DNA from: Shewanella psychrophila
GTDB taxonomy: Bacteria; Pseudomonadota; Gammaproteobacteria; Enterobacterales; Shewanellaceae
Assembly (NCBI RefSeq): GCF_002005305.1
Contig: NZ_CP014782.1
Location: 3,968,001-4,032,000, forward strand
Direction: 5' to 3'
DNA: 64,000 nucleotides
Position 1 is the first letter of the stretch, and each line of letters starts with the position of its first letter. Made by a program: the position numbers and the translations under genes. The notes under the pieces were generated by a model. That model was given only the letters and a program-made list of their open reading frames with translations. It searched no databases and was not told the origin of the DNA. This document shows positions 40,391-50,134 of the stretch, piece after piece.

Positions 40391-41065
40391 TTAAGCTCCG
40401 TGTTGCTTCAATGTGCTGCTAACCATAGAAGCCATATCAATGACTTCCATATCACCCATATCGGCAATTAAATTCAGATGAACAAAGATGTTCTCTTTAG
40501 AGATATCTTTTATTGTTTTATTACCGCCCATAAACAAGAAGGGGTTGAAGGCAAACAACTCATCTTCAGCCAGTGCGCCATGCGCTTTTAATGCCGATTC
40601 AAACATAGGCTTACCGTTTTCACCTTGGGTATTTTCATTCTTCGGTTTCGTAAAGGCAAAAAACAATTCAATACATTTATTCGCTTCACCCTTAGCAATA
40701 TTAGAGGCGCAGCCTTGCCCAGTGCTCACCCAATGATTCATTGGTGTGATGTCTAATGAATCCCCTGTGTTCTCTCCCCAGAGGTACAGGTCACCCCACG
40801 CATTACGAGCAATAACATGGTAAGTATCAAGATCAGGAAAGTCTGTTGGCTCTAAAAACCGCTCTAAGACATCATCATAATCAGCAGGATTCACAATCCA
40901 AAACAGTCCATCCATGTAACCTGAAAAACCTATCTCCTGCCAATATTCCAGTAATCTATCGGGAAGAATCCCGTGATATTTTTCAACTTCAGATATCGTC
41001 GGAAAACGTTGGCTTGTAGGTTGGCCAAACTTCTCAATGAAATATTCAAAATTATCATCTAACAT
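40391..41065 (-). CDS. Immunity protein (GAD-like + DUF1851), copy 2
   Basis: 224 residues with the same architecture as the protein at 22744-23409 (YWQEIGFSGYMDGLFWIVNP; LIADMGDMEVIDMASMVSS) but many differences, consistent with recognition of a different toxin tip. It begins 4 bases after the toxin stop. The frame is intact although the toxin is broken, as expected if resistance to incoming toxin is still useful. Confidence 0.85.
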   Translation of the reverse strand: MLDDNFEYFIEKFGQPTSQRFPTISEVEKYHGILPDRLLEYWQEIGFSGYMDGLFWIVNPADYDDVLERFLEPTDFPDLDTYHVIARNAWGDLYLWGENTGDSLDITPMNHWVSTGQGCASNIAKGEANKCIELFFAFTKPKNENTQGENGKPMFESALKAHGALAEDELFAFNPFLFMGGNKTIKDISKENIFVHLNLIADMGDMEVIDMASMVSSTLKQHGA

Positions 41066-41069
41066 AAAC

Positions 41070-43158
41070 TTACTTCCTTACAGAGCAGCGCTCTAATTGT
41101 ATGTTAAGTTTGGCATCTGGCCCGTAGTGTTTAGCTGCTGCTTCAACTTGTTCATCCATTAATTGAACCCGTGATTTACCTTGCCGCGATTTTGATTCGC
41201 TGCTCCATTGAGGTCCGATAGAAGAGTTTACACTGGAGTTACCCATTCTTTTGACTTTATCTGCACCGCCAGCGGACATATCCGGGTCATGTAATGCCGC
41301 TAAATTCGACATAATTTCATCGGCACGCTTAACCGAAAGCTTTTCAGCCTCTCTTGGTGACATTTTATCTTGATATGATTTCTCTAGAGACGCTTCTAAT
41401 TTCTTACTAAATTTAGCCCTAAAATCTGCCTGCGCAGGCCCAGTACCTTCACGTTTCATATCCTTAAAACGTTTGCGATTTGCCTGGTATTCTCCAATCG
41501 TCAAGTCATTGAGCCCATTCTCTTGATGCTTTAATTGTCTGGCGTAATGGCCTTCTAGTTTCTTTGGGTCACCTTTAAAATTCTTTTTAATTTGATTGCC
41601 TGGCTTAAAACAAGGTGCTTTATAAGGTTTCATTCGTACTAACGCAGGATGGACACTGTTACTGCTATCATTTTTATCTTTTTCTCTTAAGTTTAGGTTT
41701 GGTGTAGTCGTTGAACTCCGATTACCCAGCGTCAGTTTATTCTCTTTCTTATAAGGGGTAATGTCATGCTGATTATTGATTTTTTCAGCGATTGAGAAAT
41801 ATCTGTCACTATCTCAATCGTGGCCTCAAGGGCTTTGCCGCCTTTTCGGCTGGCCGTTACTGCAATTAAGATAGCCGCGGCCACCGGGCCACCAGCACCA
41901 CCGGCTAATGTGCCTACTGCAGTACCGCCTGTAACCACCGCGGTATCCATGCCCATCTGTGTCACTTGATAGGCCGACAGCTCTGCGAGCTTATCTTCAG
42001 GGAGAGCGGCCAAAATACGCACTGGAAGACTGGCGAGCATCTCACGACTCGTTGGATCGCTCAATAGCAAAATCAACGTTTCCATCGACTTGTTGGCTTG
42101 TTTAAACCTTTGATCACCTCTGACTTCCCACTGCTTAAATTTGGCTTCTAACTCTTTGATGTCACCTGTACTAATAGCATCTATCAGTACCGTGATATCA
42201 ATATCAGCCACCTCCATCAACTCACCAAATTCCCCTAAATTGGGTAGATACTCATTGAATCCGTTGCTCGCCCCTTGTTTTGTTGACTTGGCCAGTCCCC
42301 ATAACTGAGACAGTGAAGTGCGGTTATTGAAAGCATCACTTTGTGCTTTTAATCCAGCTAGCTTTTCATCCACTGCGGATCTGAAAGACTCAGAGAGTGC
42401 AACTATTTCGGTCTGCTTGTCATTGGGGTCTGGTTGGTTTTTAAGGACTTGCTGTGCGACTTGAGTCGCAGTGTCATCCAGAGCGCTGTTAAGTTGTTGG
42501 TATTGCACCTCCAGGGCTGACTCAGCTTCGGCTTTTTCAGCTTCATCACCGAACATAACTTGCGCAGGGTAATTAGGCCCCCCTTCGACCATGGCCCAGC
42601 CTTTTTCACTGAGCACGCCTTTGATGACGGTATTGCCAGGGTCGCTAAAAATGACGCTATAGGGCACATTACTGGCATAGGTCTTTTCACTGTCATCGTA
42701 ACAAAGCTCAAGTTCTAGCTTAGGCGGTGGCTTAGCAAAGTTATCACTAATGAGAGCTGGCTTAGGTTTACTTTGCGCCTCCTTTATTCGCGATGTGTCA
42801 GCGATATACTCCAGAGGCGGCGAAGGGTGTAGGTTGCCATTATGGCAGTATAGAGTGAGCTACTGCCTGCTGACTCAAAGCGCCGGGTTAGCTGTGACAG
42901 TGTTTGAGCACTGATACCATTACCGTATGATGAATTAGCAAGGGGATGGCCTTGTTCCATGGCAAAAGCTGGCGAGGTGGGTGTATCACTGAGCACTACG
43001 CTCTCACCTTGTTCCAAATCGCTTTTTACTTTGTCCAGTGAGCGGCCTGAAGGGATAATGGCCTGCCAATCACTGTCGCTAAGGCTGGATAAATCTGACT
43101 CAATGAGTGCCGCATCATGCAGCATTAATGAATCAACTGAGGCTAAACGTATCGACAT
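41070..43158 (-). pseudogene. Polymorphic Ntox15 DNase toxin, copy 2, two frameshifts
   Basis: Three reading frames together restore one protein. 43158-42784 encodes the same N-terminus as the main toxin; a 4-base deletion near 42841-42847 breaks it. 42667-41732 continues the conserved body; one T less in a run (6 instead of 7, about 41781-41786) breaks it again at SLKK. 41633-41070 is the toxin tip, Ntox15-type with HDPD and NSSIGPQW, different from the main copy. Either it is dead, or slippage on the A6/A7 run restores the second frame. The 4-base loss is not easily bypassed. Confidence 0.85.
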
Positions 43159-43282
43159 ACTGCGTGACTTCCTGTTACTGCATGGTAAATCGTTCTATAT
43201 AGAATTCTCAGCATGCAGCAAAAAACGCACCAAGATTGTATCTTCAGCGTTTATCTGGATTTCAGTGTTGAATTGGGTGCTG

Positions 43283-43302
43283 CTGGGCAAGAAATGGCCC
43301 AG
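43283..43302 (-). promoter_or_regulatory. Single dyad upstream of toxin copy 2
   Basis: CTGGGC-N8-GCCCAG, the unit present about three times in front of the main toxin gene (25572-25632). It is the unexpanded form of the possible Mor-binding site. Confidence 0.5.
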
Positions 43303-43417
43303 CTATTTTGAAAGGATTGGTGACTCGATATTTTATGCTCTTTTACTCTAGCAGAATTTGAGGCATTAACCTGCTAGCGCCTCACTTCAGCCTCAATTCG
43401 AGTTTTTACTAATAGCA

Positions 43418-43665
43418 TCAAAACAACCTCCTCTGCTTCCTCGCCACAAACGCCGCCCTCTGCTCAGCGATAATTTGACTCACGCGGCGTTCGGTGAGGC
43501 CGTAGTCACGGGATAGCTGCTCTAAGTTGTTACCTTTGAATTCACGCCAAATACGGATATCACGCAGGGCATCCTTGAGGCGTTCACCATTGGGAAAAGG
43601 TCTCGACCACCAAGATAAGTACTTAAGGTGGTGGCTAAGGCTTCGCTGATAACCAGAGCATTCCC
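43418..43665 (-). pseudogene. Truncated, frameshifted mor gene
   Basis: The minus strand encodes the C-terminal half of Mor (helix-turn-helix part) almost as at 25737-25985, with a 4-base deletion near 43594 that breaks the frame. Homology stops at about 43665, so the N-terminal 60 codons are missing. It marks the right edge of the second module's phage-derived flank. Confidence 0.88.
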
Positions 43666-43797
43666 GTCACTGCAAAGTTTAATGCCGTAAGCTAGGAGTT
43701 AATGTTATCGCCAACACGCTGTTATTTAATTGCTTATAGTATTATTTAACAATCCATGGCACATTTAATGTTGGTTAATTAGAAGGAGTTCGAGTTA

Positions 43798-44217
43798 ATG
43801 AGTTCAAAAGATTATACGACTAGATTTGACAGTCCTTTGGTGAAGGAGTTCTGTGCATTACGCTCACAGGTTGGCTGGGGGGATACGAACCTGGAAATGG
43901 CGCAGAAAAGCCTAAACAATTCTTTATTTCATGTGGGGGTCATGCACTGCAATCAGTTGGTAGCAATGGGACGTATAGTCGGAGATGGTGCTATGTACTT
44001 TTATGTACAAGATGTTGTCGTACACCCTGAATATCAAGGGCAAGGGCTTGGAAGTATAGTCATGGAACATTTAGAAAAGTACTTGTCTCAAGCAGCTTAT
44101 AAAGGTTCAACAGTAGCTCTACTGTCAGCAAAAGGAAAAGAAGTGTTTTATGAGCGTTTTGGCTATACTCAACGGCCAAGTGATCACTTTGGTAATGGTA
44201 TGAGTAAATTCCTTTAG
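43798..44217 (+). CDS. GNAT-family N-acetyltransferase
   Basis: 139 residues with the acetyl-CoA site VVVHPEYQGQGLGSIVM and the C-terminal YERFGYTQRPSD. The substrate cannot be deduced; the short form with a C-terminal Phe/Tyr pair is common among amine or amino-acid acetyltransferases. Good ribosome-binding site (AGAAGGAG). It lies alone between two phage relics. Confidence 0.88.
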   Translation: MSSKDYTTRFDSPLVKEFCALRSQVGWGDTNLEMAQKSLNNSLFHVGVMHCNQLVAMGRIVGDGAMYFYVQDVVVHPEYQGQGLGSIVMEHLEKYLSQAAYKGSTVALLSAKGKEVFYERFGYTQRPSDHFGNGMSKFL

Positions 44218-44431
44218 ACTCCAACCTCACTCAGTGTGATAAACGTTATGGTTAGCTTCTTTACTTTAAAATTTAACTGCCATCCATTTTTCAATAAATG
44301 ATATTCAGCTTTCTCCAATATCCATCATTACCGTAATACGAACCACATATCTTAGAGCTTTAGATCTAGCTAGTTTTTGTCCACAAACGTGGTAAAGCAA
44401 TATCTATTGAATTGTGAACACCAAGGGACTT

Positions 44432-44657
44432 TGTGCTACGTAGGTGGTTCATTATTATCTGCATAACTCGTTCATCATAACCAGATGCCACCAATGAAAC
44501 CCTTTCAGTCCCATCTGGCTGCATGGTGTTTATCAAGGCTTTCATCTCGATGTTATCAAGGGTTCCAAAACGATATAAAACGTCATCTTGACAGCCCTGA
44601 GAGATGGAGAACGGCGGTAAACCGGATAGTACAAACTCCCTATCTAAGCCATCTTGG
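44432..44657 (-). pseudogene. Second fragment of a J-like tail-tip gene
   Basis: About 226 bases very similar to the last 75 codons of the fragment at 36171-37061, with small deletions that break the frame. Homology starts at the same place, just past the stop codon, in both. Thus at least two tail ends of Mu-like phages once lay in this region. Confidence 0.82.
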
Positions 44658-44720
44658 ATAATCTTTATTAAAGCGTAATAAGAGGCATTGTTTAACTGTT
44701 TTATATCACTTTAAAACCAA

Positions 44721-45434
44721 CTATCGAGCACTATAACCACCATCGATTGGAATATCTACACCAGTTAAAAATGATGTATCTGATTCTATGATAAATTTAA
44801 TGTATTGAGCAATCTCATCGGGGGAAGAAACCCTTTTGACTGGATGAATTTCCGCGATATTTTCCTCTCCAACTCTTCTCTTTAATAGAGTCAAAAAATT
44901 TGTATCTACGGCTCCAGGTGACAATGTATTTATTTGAATATTTCTTTCTGCATATTCTATCGCAAGAGATTTAGAGAGTGCGACTATCGCAGCCTTTGAA
45001 GCTGAATAGGCGGAACTGCCTGCTAAACCGCATTGAGCCAAAACAGATGCTATGTTTACAATTCGACCACCGCCAATAGAATTCATCATATCAATTTCAT
45101 TCATCATCATCAGCGTAGTTCCGCGAAAATTGATATTCATGACTTTGTCAAAGTCTCCAATTTCTGTGGCTGAAAATGGGATATTTGGGCCAGGTATACC
45201 TGCAGCATTTACCGCATGGCTAATATTAATTTGTTTTGCTTTTAAATCATCAAAAACTGCTTTAACCTCTACTTCATTGGAAATATCACACTGGTAGGTC
45301 AAAACACCCATCTCTGCGAATCCGATTACCTCCTTATCCACCAAGATTATATTTGAATATATGTCTTTATTTATCGCTTGATAAGTTGACTTTCCGATTC
45401 CGTTTGCAGCACCACTAATTAAAATACTCTTCAT
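44721..45434 (-). CDS. Short-chain dehydrogenase/reductase
   Basis: 237 residues of the classical SDR fold: cofactor motif GAANGIGK (about 8-15), NAAG, catalytic Ser in VNIASVLAQCG and the YSASK motif (YxxxK), then LSPGAVDT. The last part ends in DIPIDGGYSAR, as in most family members. Substrate unknown. GAGGGG precedes the ATG. A perfect palindrome 50 bases upstream (45484-45498) may be its operator. Confidence 0.9.
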   Translation of the reverse strand: MKSILISGAANGIGKSTYQAINKDIYSNIILVDKEVIGFAEMGVLTYQCDISNEVEVKAVFDDLKAKQINISHAVNAAGIPGPNIPFSATEIGDFDKVMNINFRGTTLMMMNEIDMMNSIGGGRIVNIASVLAQCGLAGSSAYSASKAAIVALSKSLAIEYAERNIQINTLSPGAVDTNFLTLLKRRVGEENIAEIHPVKRVSSPDEIAQYIKFIIESDTSFLTGVDIPIDGGYSAR

Positions 45435-45483
45435 AACCCCTCATAAAATCCATAACTAAGAAAGTAAAACATACTAAAAAACT

Positions 45484-45498
45484 AACTAAAATTTAGTT
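45484..45498. promoter_or_regulatory. Palindromic operator candidate upstream of the SDR gene
   Basis: AACTAAA-A-TTTAGTT, a perfect 7-bp dyad with a one-base centre, in the AT-rich leader of the SDR gene. Size and symmetry suit a LysR, MarR or TetR-type regulator, but no regulator gene is adjacent. Confidence 0.45.
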
Positions 45499-45628
45499 GA
45501 TTAAGACTTAAACCCTTGGAGTTTAGACTAAAATTAAATATCAATGTGGACTTTTTGGAAGAAGTGAACCTAAGATAGCCGAGAAAGTAATACATATGTT
45601 ATAGATAGCATCATTAATAGCCAAACAG

Positions 45629-45952
45629 TTAAAAACGCTCATATTGTTTCGAAGTAATTGATACAACTTTATTATTTTCAATTGTTACAACAACAAGGTA
45701 GAAACCGCCAATAGAGCCTTTTAGCTTATAAGTTAACACTTCCCGCTTTACTGAATCACCATCTTGACCCTTGTCTATTGCTACTTTTTCTACATCTGCA
45801 GAAATTGGTGAACCTGCGAGCATTATGATTTCAGATTTACTTTTACCTATAGTTAACAGCTTGCCATTTTCTAGGCGGAAACTGCTATTGGCATTTGCAA
45901 CCAAAGAGAAAAACAAAGTAAATAAAATTATTGATAAATTCAATTTTTTCAT
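45629..45952 (-). CDS. Small periplasmic protein (DUF2845/SmpA-like)
   Basis: 107 residues: signal peptide MKKLNLSIILFTLFFSLVANA, then FRLENGKLLTIGKSKSEIIM followed by LAGSP, the pattern of DUF2845 and of SmpA/BamE-like domains where a helix pair is followed by strands. No lipobox cysteine. Function unknown; exported. Confidence 0.7.
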   Translation of the reverse strand: MKKLNLSIILFTLFFSLVANANSSFRLENGKLLTIGKSKSEIIMLAGSPISADVEKVAIDKGQDGDSVKREVLTYKLKGSIGGFYLVVVTIENNKVVSITSKQYERF

Positions 45953-46411
45953 AAAGTTACTCTATACCTAAAATGTTTACAACGTCCAAATAATGGACAA
46001 TAAATGACTTACCCACATATGGATGGACAAAAACAAACTATTTATTCATTTCGTTTGATATTGTCTAGTAAGTTTAGCAAGTTAATTACTACAGTTAAAT
46101 ATCATTTCATTACCAAAACTAGGTTTATTTTACACAAACCCAACCTAAATACTCTTCTGAGCTTACAGGCGTTTCATTTAAAAAAATTCCTGACTCCTAT
46201 GATTGCAACAGAGTCCCTGCTCGATAGTAATGAGCTGTCACGGACTCTGTTAGGCCACAACATTTAAGGAGAAGTGAAGGCTGAACACATCGATAGCCTA
46301 GATATTTATAACAATATTTCAGCTTTGTGAGTTGATAAACGTAAACCTAGTTTCGGCATGTAATTGGCGGTCGATTAAATGAAGCCATTTTCAGAAAAAT
46401 CTAACCTGGAT
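45953..46411. other. Intergenic stretch
   Basis: About 460 bases. One plus-strand open frame (46004-46267, 87 codons) lacks a ribosome-binding site and has random-looking composition; I do not accept it. No repeat or RNA signal recognised. Confidence 0.45.
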
Positions 46412-46927
46412 TCAGCATGTCAGAGTTTCGTAATCGACGAGTTCAGCCAGTATTATCTCAAGATCTATAATGAAAACAGGATCGATTCTCCCCATTCTTT
46501 CGACGTTCATAATGGTAGATATCCCGGTTAAGTATTTATCGGAATGAACAACCTTAGATATCGATGAGATATCCTGTCTAGATATTTCAGCAACACTCAA
46601 AAACTCACCGACCTTAAACCCCTGAACACTGCCATTATACTCAGTGATGATCATATTATTTTCATGCTCACCAATGACATCCCTATACCCCATCAAACCT
46701 CTGAGGTCGATCGCCGAAATCGATGTGCCACGTATACTAGCTTCAACGTTGATGCAGCGATGTGGCGTCCGCAGAGCTCTAAACAGAGGTTGCCTAACAA
46801 CTTCTCTGACTTTTTGAGTATCTATACCAAAAATTTGTGTCGCATTTAGCCTAAACAATAACAGTTCCAATTCGTTCTCACGAACTGATTGAGTGCGCTT
46901 AGCGAAAGTATTAAGTACTTTTTCCAT
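46412..46927 (-). CDS. CheW-domain protein (CheV-like without receiver)
   Basis: 171 residues from MEKVLNTFAKRTQSV (46927, GGAG upstream). The CheW fold is visible in LELLLFRLNATQIFGIDTQ, KVREVVRQP and SAIDLRGLMG. There is no receiver domain at the C-terminus, unlike CheV. It would link chemoreceptors to CheA in a signalling array. It stands alone, away from any chemotaxis operon, so its partner is unknown. Confidence 0.82.
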   Translation of the reverse strand: MEKVLNTFAKRTQSVRENELELLLFRLNATQIFGIDTQKVREVVRQPLFRALRTPHRCINVEASIRGTSISAIDLRGLMGYRDVIGEHENNMIITEYNGSVQGFKVGEFLSVAEISRQDISSISKVVHSDKYLTGISTIMNVERMGRIDPVFIIDLEIILAELVDYETLTC

Positions 46928-47366
46928 ATTTATACTCCAAATATAATAGCGAGCCCTTTCGTTACACATTTCAACTGAAAAAAAAGATTAACGTAACTAG
47001 CCTTACGGACAGCTACACGAACAGAAAATTGAAACTAAGAAAGGGTTGGGAGTGGGTATATTAGGGGGAAATGAAGAAATTCGGACGGCTGGTACTGGCT
47101 CAATTTATAATGAACCAGCCCTAAAAGAAGAAGTGATTAAAGCGCTTAGCCAGCTTGAAAATACTGGCAGTCTTGAAAAAAGTGCCCTTGTCATTTACCC
47201 AATATTCACAGTAGCTCGTCAGTTCTTGTAATGTATATCATTAACTATGCCGTCTAAATTTTTCCTTACCCATAATGACTTACCAAATAATTTCTTACCA
47301 AAAACAAATTTTAAGCTATTACTCCTGCCCTATCATCTACTTCGCAACTGAGTCGATAAAAGAGTT
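46928..47366. other. Intergenic with a low-confidence open frame
   Basis: A plus-strand frame 47046-47231 (61 codons, TTG start) reads EEIRTAGTGSIYNEPALKEE then VIKALSQLENTGSL and looks more protein-like than chance, but has no good start. It may be a relic of a larger gene. Nothing else recognised. Confidence 0.3.
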
Positions 47367-47543
47367 TTACTCGACATTCTCACTAGCTATATTTTTGACA
47401 TTGAGGATTGCTCTAAGTGGGGTAAAACCCATGATAAAATACTCCTTCCAATCAGCCAAAGACTCCCAGCCTTCAGCAGAATCAGAATCAGAATGTTTTT
47501 CGATCAATCGCTTCACACTAGCTCTCCAAATCAGATACTTCAT
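47367..47543 (-). CDS. Small hypothetical protein (58 aa)
   Basis: Minus-strand frame MKYLIWRASVKRLIEKHSDS onward, ending in NIASENVE, preceded by AGGAGC seven bases before the ATG. It is helical and has three Trp. Not membrane-bound. Too short for firm assignment, but start signal and composition support translation. It is isolated in AT-rich DNA. Confidence 0.45.
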   Translation of the reverse strand: MKYLIWRASVKRLIEKHSDSDSAEGWESLADWKEYFIMGFTPLRAILNVKNIASENVE

Positions 47544-48014
47544 CTTTTGCTCCTATTTTACAACCACCACAAACTAAATGAGATACAACAAATACCTGTA
47601 AACCTGATTAACGTGTAATGTTAAATGGCTCGATATCAAAACCTCTACAAATTAAAAACTAACCGATACTTACTTTTACCACTGGTATATTACAAAATAA
47701 TTTTACGTTCACAAGTAATATTTAAAAACTAGAACATACTCAATGCACATATGATTTTCATTGCTTCCCCCTAACTAACCCCCCTTTTAAAATATTATCA
47801 AGATTTTGATGATAAACATCCATTTACAACGAAGAACAAACAAGGGAATTAACATTGGCGCATCAAATGAATCCAAGTGTCACAATAAACTTTTGATTGA
47901 CACCTCTTCCTCTTAGGTATTAATTTAGATATAGATTTTATTTAGACATTGTCATTTAAAATTTATACAAAAGCAGATGGTGGATTACTTTATTTATTAT
48001 TGAAAGGAGTTTTT
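47544..48014. other. Intergenic, AT-rich
   Basis: About 470 bases with strong AT bias. The last 80 bases hold the AAAGGAG ribosome-binding site of the next gene. No gene, repeat or RNA recognised. Confidence 0.4.
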
Positions 48015-48239
48015 ATGGATAAAGATTCACAAGAGTCAGTATATTGTTCTGCTTGCTTTCGTATCGTTCCCAACGGAAGGCGTGTTTGCCTTAATTGCTC
48101 TGAGCCGCTTCTACCAGATAAGGTAACAACTGAGCATAGAAAAACAAGAATTCAATGGTTGTTCAGGTTTGGGGTGGCCTTATTGATAACTGCATACTTA
48201 TTCGATGAAGCTATGGTATTTTTCGGGTTTTCATCATGA
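48015..48239 (+). CDS. Small zinc-ribbon membrane protein
   Basis: 74 residues from ATG 48015 (AAAGGAG upstream). A CxxC-x10-CxxC zinc ribbon (YCSACFRIVPNGRRVCLNC) is followed by a basic linker and one C-terminal membrane helix (FGVALLITAYLFDEAMVFF). Likely tail-anchored in the inner membrane with the ribbon in the cytoplasm. Function unknown. Confidence 0.7.
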   Translation: MDKDSQESVYCSACFRIVPNGRRVCLNCSEPLLPDKVTTEHRKTRIQWLFRFGVALLITAYLFDEAMVFFGFSS

Positions 48240-48305
48240 ACGCTCAATATATTAAAAATTAAGCTATTTGTTTGATGTTATATAACTTCACTAAGGAACC
48301 TTACT

Positions 48306-48815
48306 ATGCAGCAAACAAAACTCTACGGGGATAAAATCAGTGTTTCCGGAACTTTTCCAAAAGCTGGTACTCAGGCCCCTGAATTCTCTTTGTGCACCAT
48401 TGACCTAGAGGAGATTAATCTCAGCAGTTTTGCAGGGAAAAAACTGCTGTTAAACATTTTTTTAAGCGTAGATACGCCCGTCTGTGCGACTTCGGTTCAA
48501 AAATTTAATGAACAAGTTAACGATGATACCGTCGTATTGTGTATCTCTGCGGACTTACCCTTTTCCGCCTCGCGGTTTTGTATTTCTCAAGGTTTTGAAA
48601 ATATAACAATGGCCTCTTTTTTCCGCTCTCCTGAATTTACTGAAGATTACGGTGTTAATCTTAACCAAGGCCGATTTAAAGGACTGGCTAGCCGTGCCGT
48701 TATTGTTATTAATGAAGAGGGGTTAGTGTGTTATAGCGAATTAGTCAAAGACATCAGCCGAGAACCCAACTATACGGGAGCGTTATCAGCTCTGGCGAAC
48801 ATTAATTTCTACTAG
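48306..48815 (+). CDS. tpx: Thiol peroxidase Tpx (atypical 2-Cys peroxiredoxin)
   Basis: 169 residues. The peroxidatic cysteine is in SVDTPVCATSV (Cys60) and the resolving cysteine in SASRFC (Cys92), the Tpx arrangement; G-K-K-L-L-L-N precedes the active-site loop. It reduces peroxides using thioredoxin, here in the cytoplasm as there is no signal peptide. Monocistronic, with AAGGAACC upstream. Confidence 0.92.
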   Translation: MQQTKLYGDKISVSGTFPKAGTQAPEFSLCTIDLEEINLSSFAGKKLLLNIFLSVDTPVCATSVQKFNEQVNDDTVVLCISADLPFSASRFCISQGFENITMASFFRSPEFTEDYGVNLNQGRFKGLASRAVIVINEEGLVCYSELVKDISREPNYTGALSALANINFY

Positions 48816-49056
48816 TCCACCCAAAAAGATTGGTTGATGATGAAACAAGGAGTTGTTAGATAATTCAATATCCAGAAAGTATTTAGTTTATTTAACAGTA
48901 TGTAATACAAGAATTTTTATTCACCATAGGATAGCTAACATACCTGACAAAAAAAGACTATCTAGATAAGATAACGACTTTGGTAGTATTCTGTTAATGT
49001 GATGGCACAACTAATTATACTCCCACGTTCTGAGAACAGTTAAAAATAAGGAATTC
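48816..49056. other. Intergenic, AT-rich
   Basis: 240 bases with no gene or clear signal other than the AAGGAATTC ribosome-binding sequence of the next gene. Confidence 0.4.
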
Positions 49057-49467
49057 ATGATGAGAATTTTGATTGCTGATGATGACCCAGTAGGTATTGA
49101 AGTTAACAAAAGGCTCATATATTCTTATGTTAATTTTAATTCAATCAATAACGCCTACATAAAAACTGTATCAAACGGGTATGAAGCTGTTGATAGTTTC
49201 AGGGAGTCTCTCATAGCTAGGGAACCTTTTGATTTAATTATGCTAGATCGCGGAATGCCATGTTTTAACGGAGAATATGCATTAAACAAAATACGCCAAT
49301 TAGAGCAGCGTTCAAACTATAGAGTAAAGCCCTGCCATATCATTATCGTGACATCCAGAAGTCCAAGCGGAGATATCTTAACCATCTCAAATCATTGTGA
49401 CTCATACCTTTTGAAACCAATTTCAGTCCCCGCTATTTACAAAATACTAGCTAATCAGACTGAGTAA
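49057..49467 (+). CDS. Single-domain response regulator
   Basis: 136 residues, a lone receiver domain: acidic pair ADDDP near residue 8, phospho-acceptor Asp in LIMLDRGMPCFNGE, Thr/Ser in VTSRSP, Lys in LLKPIS. It has no output domain and no histidine kinase next to it, so it probably acts by protein-protein contact, for example in motility or phosphorelay. Confidence 0.9.
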   Translation: MMRILIADDDPVGIEVNKRLIYSYVNFNSINNAYIKTVSNGYEAVDSFRESLIAREPFDLIMLDRGMPCFNGEYALNKIRQLEQRSNYRVKPCHIIIVTSRSPSGDILTISNHCDSYLLKPISVPAIYKILANQTE

Positions 49468-49594
49468 AAACCAGTTTATGTGGCACTTTCGCAGCTATGT
49501 CTTAAGATTTAGCTGTATCTCTATCAACTCCAAGCAGGAATTATGACGAGTTAAAAGTGTTTATTTTAATGATGATAGCCGCTTTAAAAACTAA

Positions 49595-50134
49595 CTATTT
49601 AATTAAAGTGAGTATTTTTTTAAATTCCACCGCTCGACAATCCTTCACTAATTCATATAAGCACATTTCTACCCCCGAAACATCGATACCTCGATTAACT
49701 AGCTTAGTTATTGCTAAATTTTTGTTAGCGAACGTACGTGAAGAAACACTGTCACAGACTAATTGCACTTTAAAACCGAGTTGTTGCAGGTGCAAAGCTG
49801 TTTGATAAACACAAATATGTGCTTCAATACCACAAATAAGCCATGTATCTACATTTGCTTTGCGTACCGCTTCCATAAACTGAGGCTCTTCGCAGGCGTC
49901 AAAAGTAAACTTGGAAATAGGGCTTTGATCTGCTAACAAGATACTTAGTTCATCTACTGTCGAACCAAGTTTATCTGGATTTTGTTCAAGCCAAATTATG
50001 GGCAAACCAAGAACTTCTGCGCCTTTAATCAGCTTTTCACAATTTGAAACCACAGCTTCACTGTCATGAACTAACCCAGCCAATTTCCCTTGTATGTCGG
50101 TGATAATAAGCCCTGTATTTTCTTTGCTTAACAT
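49595..50134 (-). CDS. Isochorismatase-family hydrolase
   Basis: 179 residues. Catalytic triad pattern: Asp in LIITDIQGKLA, Lys in SPISKFTFD, Cys in CGIEAHICVYQTAL. Such enzymes hydrolyse amides or isochorismate; the YcaC/nicotinamidase-like length fits, substrate unknown. AGGAGG upstream of the ATG. Confidence 0.9.
   Translation of the reverse strand: MLSKENTGLIITDIQGKLAGLVHDSEAVVSNCEKLIKGAEVLGLPIIWLEQNPDKLGSTVDELSILLADQSPISKFTFDACEEPQFMEAVRKANVDTWLICGIEAHICVYQTALHLQQLGFKVQLVCDSVSSRTFANKNLAITKLVNRGIDVSGVEMCLYELVKDCRAVEFKKILTLIK

Noticed and set aside
43798..44217. GNAT gene as the toxin half of a toxin-antitoxin pair
   Set aside because: TacT-like toxins have a small DNA-binding antitoxin gene directly upstream; here there is only the broken mor relic on the other strand.
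46004..46267. Open frame of 87 codons on the plus strand
   Set aside because: No start signal, AT-driven composition, and no resemblance to a protein family.
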